From positions 1 to 5,033 of the forward strand of contig JANNFN010000015.1 in the NCBI GenBank assembly GCA_031379885.1: a DNA stretch of 5,033 bases, read 5' to 3'. The translations under genes were made by a program, and so were the position numbers. The notes below the pieces were generated by a model, which was not told the DNA's origin, searched no databases, and saw only the letters and a program-made list of their open reading frames with translations. This DNA is from Methylotenera_A sp031379885. GTDB lineage: Bacteria; Pseudomonadota; Gammaproteobacteria; Burkholderiales; Methylophilaceae. This document shows, in pieces, positions 1-5,033 of this stretch (position 1 is the stretch's first letter; each line of letters starts with the position of its first letter).

Positions 1-1
1 C

Positions 2-130
2 GGCCCCGCGCTGGCCGGCGTGGCACAGGACTTCACCGAAGCGCTGACACCACGCGGCCGCCTGATCGCCACTGCGGTATCGGCGTTGCTTGCCTGTGTT
101 TTCGCAGTTGCAGCTACCGACTGTTTGTGA
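2..130 (+). pseudogene. Fragment of MraY/WecA-like membrane glycosyltransferase (family 4)
   Basis: An open frame enters from the left edge and ends at a TGA at 128-130, giving 42 residues. It contains a short loop with a GVAQDFTE motif, a basic stretch (TPRGR) and then a hydrophobic helix rich in Ala, Val and Leu. This pattern resembles the loop and following membrane helix near residues 70-120 of polyprenyl-phosphate sugar-1-phosphate transferases, where a G-x-x-(D/E)-D motif precedes an Arg-rich turn and a helix. Those proteins run to about 350 residues, so the remaining two thirds, including later catalytic loops, are missing. The frame stops just as the G+C content falls sharply, which suggests truncation at a recombination junction. 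An alternative is simply the C-terminus of another membrane protein; the assignment rests on one short motif. Confidence 0.45.
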
Positions 131-147
131 AGTTGAGTTTATTAGCC

Positions 148-237
148 ATGCTTTACATCCTCACTCCATACAGTGCTACCTATGTGCTACTGTATGGAGT
201 AATTTTAAGTATAATAATGGTAACACGAGTAAAGCAT
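148..237. repeat. Nested inverted repeats in AT-rich non-coding DNA
   Basis: Two perfect inverted repeats are nested. The inner pair is ACTCCATACAGT at 163-174 with its exact reverse complement at 189-200, separated by 14 bases. The outer pair is ATGCTTTAC at 148-156 with its reverse complement at 229-237. The inner spacer also carries a direct repeat, GTGCTAC, at 173-179 and 184-190, 11 bases apart. No gene covers this stretch. Such an arrangement could be recombinase arm sites at the end of an integrated element, a protein-binding region, or a transcript hairpin; it lacks a T-run that would make it a good terminator. Confidence 0.6.
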
Positions 238-257
238 AGTAGATATAACTTATTGTT

Positions 258-273
258 TTATTTATATAAATAA
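258..273. repeat. 16-base perfect AT palindrome
   Basis: TTATTTATATAAATAA reads identically on both strands. It lies between the nested inverted repeats and the tRNA fragment in a very AT-rich stretch, so a chance origin is possible. It may be a binding site for a recombinase accessory protein or another regulator, but nothing in the sequence identifies the partner. Confidence 0.4.
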
Positions 274-320
274 TAGTTAGGTAAGGTGAGTAAATATGGG
301 TAAATGACTTGACCTCCTCG

Positions 321-365
321 CTACGAACCAAGGGGTCAGGAGTTCGAATCTCTTTGGGCGCACCA
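321..365 (+). pseudogene. 3' half of tRNA-Arg (anticodon ACG), probable attachment-site remnant
   Basis: The segment begins at the anticodon loop CTACGAA (321-327, anticodon ACG at 323-325). It continues with the 3' strand of the anticodon stem (328-332), a five-base variable loop (333-337), a T stem of five pairs (338-342 with 350-354) closing the loop TTCGAAT, the 3' acceptor strand TGGGCGC (355-361), the discriminator A and an encoded CCA (363-365). Upstream there is no D arm and no GCGCCCA acceptor partner, and the bases before the loop (CCTCG) do not pair properly with CCAAG. It is therefore a half gene, not a functional tRNA. Elements that integrate into tRNA genes typically restore the whole gene at one end and leave a copy of the 3' part at the other, and the anticodon loop is a known crossover position. 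I infer that bases to the left belong to such an element. Confidence 0.85.
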
Positions 366-372
366 TATAAAT

Positions 373-400
373 CAAAGGGTTAGCTTAGGCTAGCCCTTTG
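373..400 (+). terminator. Hairpin downstream of the tRNA fragment
   Basis: A 12-pair stem (373-384 with 389-400, one G-T pair) closes a four-base TTAG loop, starting 8 bases after the CCA end. The T-run after it is short and interrupted (TCATTT), so it is a moderate rho-independent terminator at best. Its position fits the native terminator of the original tRNA-Arg gene, left behind on the host side of the junction. Because it is symmetrical it could also stop read-through from the convergent regulator gene on the minus strand. Confidence 0.6.
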
Positions 401-503
401 TCATTTCTAGCTCGCGCCATTACTGTGGCGAATTTGTAATAAAAATAATATTCATTATCGACCAAAAACAGTTATTCAATCAGTTTTTTAATCTATATGT
501 ATG
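401..503. other. Intergenic stretch between tRNA hairpin and regulator gene
   Basis: This short non-coding stretch separates two convergent units. It holds a weak five-pair hairpin (CGCCA at 415-419 with TGGCG at 426-430). It also holds an AAAAAC/GTTTTT pairing (464-469 with 483-488) around a 13-base loop, which might help end the minus-strand operon. Neither is strong, and I see no gene here. Confidence 0.35.
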
Positions 504-1880
504 CTAGTCAATTAGACTATATTTGCTGACTTTGTACCAGAGTGTTCGTTCGCTTATTTCTAAAATTTTGGCGGCTTTACTTTTGTTTCCATTAGTGCGC
601 TTTAACGCCTCAATAATCATTTGTTTTTCCAGTAAATCCGTAGCTGCAGGAATGGAAAGTGAGGTTTGTTCTGACATAGAGTGAAGATTAACTGCCTGTC
701 GGGCTGAGCTAGTGGATTGATTTGCGTCTGGGCTGCGAATATCCATGGGCAAATCGACTACGTCTATCATATTTCCTTTGGCTATGATTGTAGCTCTTTC
801 TAATACGTTTTCTAACTCTCTCACATTACCTGGCCAGTGATAGGCTGTAAGCGCATGCATGGCTTCTGTTGTAATATCTTTTTTCTTTAGAACTAAAAAA
901 TGTCTTGTAAGAAGTGGAATATCTCCATAGCGCTCATGTAAGAGTGGGATTTGAATTTGAAAAACATTTAGCCGATAATAAAGATCTTCACGAAGTTTGC
1001 CCTCTTTAATAGCCTTCAAAGGTTCTCGATTGGTAGCAGCAATCACTCGAATGTCTACATTGATTGATTGATTACTGCCTAAGCGCTCAATCACGCCCTC
1101 TTGCAAAGCACGCAATAGTTTGGCTTGCAAAGCAATTGGCATTTCAGTGATTTCATCCAAAAATAAAGTCCCGCCATCGGCCATTTCAAATTTACCGATT
1201 CGCTCTTTAAGCGCCCCAGTAAAGGCACCGCGCTCATGGCCAAAAAGCTCAGACTCCATCATTTCTGTGGGAATTGCTGCGCAGTTTAACGCCACAAATA
1301 GTGCATTTTTACGCGCTGAGTTTTGATGAATGGCGTGTGCGACGAGTTCTTTGCCTGTTCCTGTTTCTCCTACCAAAAATGCGGTGGCTTTTTCTGGCGC
1401 AACTTTTTGAATCAGTTCTTTGAGCTTTTGCATAGCTGGGCTATCACCAATCAAAACGTTGTTTGCAGGCTGTATTTCTTCTTTCAGAAAAGCAATTTCA
1501 TCTTTAAGCTTGGATACTGATAATGCTTTTTCAATGGCTATCTCGAGTGTTTCCAAATCAAATGGACGTTGAATATAATCAGAGGCACCAAGCTTCATTG
1601 CCTCTACAGCACTGCTAACTTCGCCTTTAGCAGTGACTATAATAACTGGGACTTGCAAGCTTTCTTCGTTCATTTTTTTTAGTAGCCGCAGACCATCCAT
1701 GCCTGGCATATGCAAATCACTAACTACTAGATCAATACCGCCTTTGCGCAAGTGTGATAAAGCTTCAAATCCATCAGAGGCTAGTATTGGCTGGTATCCT
1801 GCCTGCTTCAGACTAATTTCCAAAAGTCGACGCATGCTGGGTTCATCATCAACGGCAAGAATTCTTTTCGAATTATTCAT
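504..1880 (-). CDS. NtrC-family sigma-54-dependent response regulator
   Basis: The 458-residue protein is a cytoplasmic transcription activator for sigma-54 RNA polymerase, normally switched on by phosphorylation from its partner kinase. The receiver domain (about 5-120) has the acidic pair D11/D12, the phospho-acceptor D55 and T83. The AAA+ domain (about 143-375) shows Walker A GETGTGKE (171-178), the sigma-54-contacting GAFTGA loop (218-223), Walker B GGTLFLDE (236-243), the REDLYYR arginine region (297-303) and sensor-2 WPGNVRELEN (349-358). After a Ser/Gln-rich linker, a Fis-type helix-turn-helix closes the protein (about 415-456). The length is typical. Oddly, the conserved receiver lysine of the K-P-F motif is Arg (R105 in YIQRPF). 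The gene starts 12 bases after the kinase stop, with no clear ribosome binding site, so translational coupling is likely. It resembles DctD/ZraR-type activators, but I cannot assign a specific gene name. Confidence 0.97.
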   Translation of the reverse strand: MNNSKRILAVDDEPSMRRLLEISLKQAGYQPILASDGFEALSHLRKGGIDLVVSDLHMPGMDGLRLLKKMNEESLQVPVIIVTAKGEVSSAVEAMKLGASDYIQRPFDLETLEIAIEKALSVSKLKDEIAFLKEEIQPANNVLIGDSPAMQKLKELIQKVAPEKATAFLVGETGTGKELVAHAIHQNSARKNALFVALNCAAIPTEMMESELFGHERGAFTGALKERIGKFEMADGGTLFLDEITEMPIALQAKLLRALQEGVIERLGSNQSINVDIRVIAATNREPLKAIKEGKLREDLYYRLNVFQIQIPLLHERYGDIPLLTRHFLVLKKKDITTEAMHALTAYHWPGNVRELENVLERATIIAKGNMIDVVDLPMDIRSPDANQSTSSARQAVNLHSMSEQTSLSIPAATDLLEKQMIIEALKRTNGNKSKAAKILEISERTLWYKVSKYSLID

Positions 1881-1892
1881 TTTTTGAGTTAT

Positions 1893-3593
1893 TTAATTTG
1901 GATGACTTTGATTTAGATAGGGTAGTTTGATGATAAATTCCGCTCCGTGTTGAAGGCTCTCTTGAACAAAAATTTCACCGAAATGCGCATAAACAATCTG
2001 TCTCACAATCGCAAGCCCCAAGCCTATTCCCCCAGCACGCTGCGAGAAAAATGGGTCGAAAACATGGTTACGTTTATCAGCAGGAACACCAGGTCCGTTA
2101 TCGGCTACGCTAATTTGCACATGCTCTAGCATACTACTAATCCTTAGCCAGATTTGGCCTTTTTCTGGAAGAATTTGTATGGCATTCAAGAGCAGATTTA
2201 GCAACACTTGAGTCATTTGTTCCGAGTCAATATTCAATATCAACTTATCTGAAATATCATTAGTTTCAAAATGCAGTTGAATTTGTTTTTTTGCAGTTTC
2301 GGCTTGTAGCAATGCTACAGCATGTTTAGTGATTAGAATAATATCTGTAGGTTTTAGGTCTAGCGCTCTTGGCTTTGCTGCATCGATTAAGGTAGAAACC
2401 AGTTTGTTAAGGCGCTCGGTTTCACTCACTACAAAGCCGCATACTTCTTTGCCTTCTTTTGTGAGCTTTGGTTCGCGCATCAGCACTTGCGCGGATGAAC
2501 GTATAATGCCTAGCGGGGTGCGTACTTCATGACTCATAGCAGCGGCCATTTCACCTACAACGGCCAATTTTGCGGCACGAGTCAAGTTTTCTTGAGATTT
2601 TTCTAAATCGGCAATCATGCTAGTAAAGGCATTTGCCATTTCACGAACTTCTACAGGGCCACCTTCAGGTGCTTTTGATTGAACACCAGAAGAAACGAAG
2701 TTCTTGGCAAAGTCAGTTAATTTGGAAATAGGCTGAGTGATTTGCTTGGCCACGGGGATCGCGATTAAGAATGAAATTAATAAGGTCATAATGGAGAGAG
2801 CAAGGATGATCAAGCCCATTTGCTTAATTGGTGCAAGCGCATCATCCCTATACTTAATAATTTCAAGTTGCCAAGCAAACCCTTTAAAGTTTTTAAAGCC
2901 TTGCGAAATGGCTTTTACTTTAATCGTTTGGTAGTTGGGGTTCTTCAGTAGAAATTTTGTGTTTGCGAAAGACTTTTGATGTTTGTCCCACAAAATGACG
3001 GCTGATGAACCTGTAATAGCGTGATTTAATACTTGCACTATTTGCTGCTGATTAAAATCGGCCACCAAATGATATTGATGATTGGAACCAAAGTCGTTTT
3101 TAATCATCGTAGAAATCGGTAGCTTGCCTTCGTTTATTGTATGCAACTCAAGGTTTGCGCCGTTAAGAGAAGCTCGCTCCCAAGTGCCATTTAATTTTAA
3201 CGTTTGATTGATTAAACTGGGCTCGCTACTAGAAATAATTCTACTATGTTGGTCTATTACATATAACCCACTATATACACCATTATAATTTTTTTTGAGA
3301 TCTGCTAAAAAGGTAGAAAGTCGTTTATCAATGTCGCCAATATTGGCATCTTGCATTATTTCAAGTTGACTCCATGAGGCTACATTTTGCAGTCTTTCGA
3401 ACATCATGCGGTCAACTTCGTCTATCGCGGCAACTGCGCGTGTCTTTAAATCGTGTTCAATTTCAATTTTGAGCGCGTTTCTTGCTTCTACAAATGCTAA
3501 TGTTGCGATTGTAATGCTAGGGATTAGCACGGCAAGCGTAAATGCAGTTAGTAAAAGCTGCTTAACTGACAAATTTTTTTTAAACAAAGACAT
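1893..3593 (-). CDS. Membrane sensor histidine kinase (Cache-like sensor, HAMP, HisKA, HATPase)
   Basis: The 566-residue inner-membrane kinase is the likely partner of the downstream NtrC-type regulator. A first membrane helix lies at about 12-34 and a second at about 260-281. The roughly 225 residues between them form a periplasmic sensor, and the stretch GLYVIDQHSRIISSS (109-123) looks like the core of a Cache/PDC ligand-binding fold. A HAMP linker (about 282-335) is followed by a HisKA dimerisation domain with phospho-accepting H355 in MSHEVRTPLG. The HATPase domain has an N box around N466-N470, DNGPGVP (498-504), DPFF (513-516) and GGIGLGLAIV (521-530). All catalytic motifs are intact. 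The layout recalls DctB-like kinases but adds a HAMP domain, so the ligand cannot be named. It is the first gene of the minus-strand operon and diverges from the porin gene. The start at 3593 gives a natural short basic N-terminus before the first helix; no strong ribosome binding site is visible. Confidence 0.95.
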   Translation of the reverse strand: MSLFKKNLSVKQLLLTAFTLAVLIPSITIATLAFVEARNALKIEIEHDLKTRAVAAIDEVDRMMFERLQNVASWSQLEIMQDANIGDIDKRLSTFLADLKKNYNGVYSGLYVIDQHSRIISSSEPSLINQTLKLNGTWERASLNGANLELHTINEGKLPISTMIKNDFGSNHQYHLVADFNQQQIVQVLNHAITGSSAVILWDKHQKSFANTKFLLKNPNYQTIKVKAISQGFKNFKGFAWQLEIIKYRDDALAPIKQMGLIILALSIMTLLISFLIAIPVAKQITQPISKLTDFAKNFVSSGVQSKAPEGGPVEVREMANAFTSMIADLEKSQENLTRAAKLAVVGEMAAAMSHEVRTPLGIIRSSAQVLMREPKLTKEGKEVCGFVVSETERLNKLVSTLIDAAKPRALDLKPTDIILITKHAVALLQAETAKKQIQLHFETNDISDKLILNIDSEQMTQVLLNLLLNAIQILPEKGQIWLRISSMLEHVQISVADNGPGVPADKRNHVFDPFFSQRAGGIGLGLAIVRQIVYAHFGEIFVQESLQHGAEFIIKLPYLNQSHPN

Positions 3594-3634
3594 TTAGCTA
3601 GAAGTTATATTTAACAAGTTGTGTGACGAATGTA

Positions 3635-3665
3635 TGCGTACTATACGCAAATTACACGCAAAATT
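3635..3665. promoter_or_regulatory. Palindromic operator candidate with repeated half-site
   Basis: TGCGTA-CTA-TACGCA (3635-3649) is a perfect 6-base-arm palindrome. Its right half extends to ACGCAAATT (3645-3653), and a near copy, ACGCAAAATT, follows 11 bases later (3656-3665). That is about one helical turn, so two bound proteins would sit on the same face. The site lies midway between the divergent kinase and porin genes, a natural place for the NtrC-type regulator or another factor to control both. The centre also contains TATAGT on the minus strand and TATACG on the plus strand, weak -10-like sequences without good -35 partners. Confidence 0.45.
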
Positions 3666-3672
3666 GATACCA
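3657..3672 (-). promoter_or_regulatory. Candidate sigma-54 promoter facing the kinase-regulator operon
   Basis: Read on the minus strand the site is TGGTATCAATTTTGCG. It matches the -24/-12 consensus TGGCAC-N5-TTGCW with GG and GC at exactly the required spacing; the mismatches are C to T twice and the last base. Transcription would start near 3646, leaving a leader of about 50 bases before the kinase start. This would mean the sigma-54 activator encoded by the operon could control its own synthesis. The site overlaps the rightmost repeated half-site of the operator candidate. A single match of this quality in AT-rich DNA can arise by chance. Confidence 0.4.
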
Positions 3673-3692
3673 CATTATTGAAAGTATGCCAG

Positions 3693-4694
3693 ATGCAAAA
3701 GATTTTAGTTTTTTTAAAACCTTGGATCATGTCTTTATTCATGCTAAATATGCCTCTAGTGGCTATGGCGGAAGAGAGAACAACAGAGTACTTAGATGAG
3801 CTCAGTGTTGGCGGCTACGGCGCCGCGAAAGTGAATCTGCATCCTGAGGGCGATGCGGATGCCACTATACATGAATTCAGCTTATTTCTAGGTTGGGAGG
3901 GAGATAGCCGTTGGCGTTTCTTCTCAGAGCTCGAATTAGAGAAACCGCTTTATTGGCAAACAGGCTCAGGTTTTACAGTAACCGATTCCAAGCTGAATTT
4001 GGAGAGACTATATCTGGATTACAACCTCTCTGAGGTGCTTAACTTAAGGCTGGGGCGGTTTTTTAACCCCGTTGGGCGTTGGAATCTTATTCATGCTGAT
4101 CCGTTAGTTTGGACTACCACTAGACCCTTAGCAACGACTAGGCTTTTCCCACAATCAACTAACGGCTTCATGGCTTTTGGCTCTAAATCTATTAACTCAC
4201 AGGTAATTGATTATAGTGTTTATGTAGAAGCGCTAAAAAATGAGGAAAAAGATAGAAACTTAGGCGAGGCCGAGGGTACGAAAGGTATTCACCTTGCATT
4301 ATCTGGGGATAAAAGTTTTGGCGTATCCCTGTTAGAGTTTAATGAACATACGCCAACCGATACAAACTATAGAATGCTTGGGCTTGATTTCCAAACTAAA
4401 ATAAATGGTTGGGAGCTAAGCACAGAAGTTTTTCAGCGCTATAGAACCAATGGTAACAATGGCGGCAGTGGCGGCTACGTTCAGGCTGTCGCGCCTATTA
4501 CTGGCAATTGGTTTGCAGTCACAAGGCTAGACGCAATCCAAGTCCCTAAAGAAGATAATACGTCTCGCTGGCTAATAGGAACGGCCTGGAAAAAAACACT
4601 CAACCAAATTTTAAAAATTGAGTATGTTGGAGGCACCAAAGAGCTGCCTGAATCCCCTAAGGGCTTGATTGCTTCTTTCGCAATTCTGTTTTAA
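3693..4694 (+). CDS. Outer-membrane porin-like beta-barrel protein
   Basis: I start the gene at 3693 (333 residues) rather than at the upstream ATG at 3630. The 3693 start begins a good signal peptide (MQK, hydrophobic core, cleavage after A24-M25-A26) and is preceded by TGAAAG at 3679-3684 with 8-base spacing, whereas the longer version would bury the signal and run through the palindrome. The mature part has the alternating polar/hydrophobic strands, aromatic girdle residues and Gly-rich turns of a beta-barrel, and ends in Phe (IASFAILF), the usual C-terminal assembly signal. A distinctive conserved-looking segment is LRLGRFFNPVGRWN (118-131). It is broadly like OprO/OprP-type or related porins but shorter (about 400 residues is usual for those), so specificity is uncertain. 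It lies 10 bases before a PstS-like gene, probably in one operon, which suggests a role in letting that protein's ligand into the periplasm. Confidence 0.82.
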   Translation: MQKILVFLKPWIMSLFMLNMPLVAMAEERTTEYLDELSVGGYGAAKVNLHPEGDADATIHEFSLFLGWEGDSRWRFFSELELEKPLYWQTGSGFTVTDSKLNLERLYLDYNLSEVLNLRLGRFFNPVGRWNLIHADPLVWTTTRPLATTRLFPQSTNGFMAFGSKSINSQVIDYSVYVEALKNEEKDRNLGEAEGTKGIHLALSGDKSFGVSLLEFNEHTPTDTNYRMLGLDFQTKINGWELSTEVFQRYRTNGNNGGSGGYVQAVAPITGNWFAVTRLDAIQVPKEDNTSRWLIGTAWKKTLNQILKIEYVGGTKELPESPKGLIASFAILF

Positions 4695-4704
4695 ACACCA
4701 GTCA

Positions 4705-5033
4705 ATGAAAAATATATTTAAATATTGCTTGATTGGCTTGTTTTCTGTGGTTTCTATATCGGTTAATTCAGCAGATAGTGAAACGATTGCGATCATTGTT
4801 TCTAAAACAAGTAAGCTGCAAAAGCTTGATGCAGGTGAGCTATCGCTTATCTATCTACGTAAAAAACTTTACTCTAGTGAAGGCAAACGAATCATTCCAA
4901 TTAACTTGCCTGCCGGTCATGGCGTTAGAAAGCAGTTCTCAAGTCTCATTTTGGGCGGAGCACCAGAAACACAGGCGGAATATTGGAATGAAGCGTATTA
5001 CCACGGTATCACCCCTCCGCATGTGGTTGGCTC
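4705..5033 (+). CDS. Short PstS-like periplasmic substrate-binding protein (3' end outside window)
   Basis: The frame begins with ATG at 4705, 10 bases after the porin stop, and stays open to the window edge (109 complete codons). Residues 1-23 look like a signal peptide (MKNIFK followed by a hydrophobic stretch, cleavage near S22/A23). The mature part begins ETIAIIVSKTSKLQKLDAGE, followed by LSLIYLRKK, a pattern typical of small proteins annotated as phosphate ABC transporter substrate-binding or PBP-like. In these an initial strand is followed by a helix and an (I/F)-(Y/F)-L-(R/G)-K-K segment, then IIPINLP and a helix ending near a YW motif (here EYWNEAYYHG). Such proteins are usually about 140-150 residues, so roughly 35-40 residues should be missing. 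They are too short to form the two lobes of a full PstS. No Shine-Dalgarno sequence is obvious, so coupling to the porin is likely. The ligand, phosphate or another oxyanion, is not established by the sequence. Confidence 0.8.
   Translation, partial: MKNIFKYCLIGLFSVVSISVNSADSETIAIIVSKTSKLQKLDAGELSLIYLRKKLYSSEGKRIIPINLPAGHGVRKQFSSLILGGAPETQAEYWNEAYYHGITPPHVVG

Noticed and set aside
20..36. TGGCAC motif resembling a sigma-54 -24 element
   Set aside because: The -12 part (TTCAC) lacks GC, and it sits in the glycosyltransferase-like reading frame.
217..273. An 18-codon open frame starting at 217
   Set aside because: Very short, no ribosome binding site, AT-rich composition and overlap with the repeats make coding unlikely.
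276..282. GTTAGGT as an integron attC core site
   Set aside because: There is no matching RYYYAAC partner or attC-like folded structure upstream.
290..365. A complete tRNA gene
   Set aside because: Only the 3' half fits. There is no acceptor 5' strand, no D arm, and the 5' side of the anticodon stem does not pair.
3518..3533. GG-N10-GC match on the plus strand inside the kinase gene as a porin sigma-54 promoter
   Set aside because: Apart from the spaced GG and GC few consensus bases match, and it lies within coding sequence far from the porin start.
3630..3692. Upstream start of the porin gene at 3630
   Set aside because: It adds 21 polar residues ahead of a well-formed signal peptide, overlaps the palindrome and has no ribosome binding site.
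4611..4796. Minus-strand open frame across the porin end and the next gene
   Set aside because: It is a shadow of two well-supported plus-strand genes and shows no recognisable protein features.

Overview
The window looks like a gammaproteobacterial or, more likely, betaproteobacterial chromosome of moderate to low GC (roughly 40-43% by eye over most of its length). The porin and regulator types recall Methylophilaceae-like or related Nitrosomonadales/Burkholderiales genomes. That placement is an inference from gene style, not from a marker gene.

Left part (1-365): a short GC-rich stretch (about 67% G+C over the first 120 bases) encodes the broken middle piece of a membrane glycosyltransferase resembling the MraY/WecA family. 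It stops at base 130 and gives way abruptly to AT-rich DNA full of inverted repeats (148-273). At 321-365 lies a clean 3' half of a tRNA-Arg(ACG), from the anticodon loop to the CCA end, with no matching 5' half upstream. This is the usual signature of the distal attachment site of an element integrated in a tRNA gene. I read bases 1-320 as the tail of an integrated island and bases from 321 on as the host flank. A strong hairpin (373-400) follows the tRNA piece.

Middle part (504-3593, minus strand): a two-gene operon. A membrane histidine kinase with a periplasmic Cache-like sensor and HAMP domain is transcribed first, followed 12 bases later by an NtrC-type response regulator. The regulator has an intact GAFTGA loop and so should act with sigma-54. 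Its receiver domain carries Arg where the family has a near-invariant Lys.

Right part (3594-5033, plus strand): a compact 99-base divergent control region, then a small outer-membrane beta-barrel protein, then (10 bases on) a short secreted PstS-like periplasmic binding protein cut by the window end. The control region contains a 15-base palindrome, repeats of its half-site and a well-spaced sigma-54 promoter candidate facing the kinase.

Taken together, the four genes look like a sense-and-uptake module. An envelope solute, possibly an oxyanion such as phosphate, would be admitted by the porin, bound by the small periplasmic protein, and reported by the kinase to the sigma-54 activator. The substrate is not determined by the sequence.
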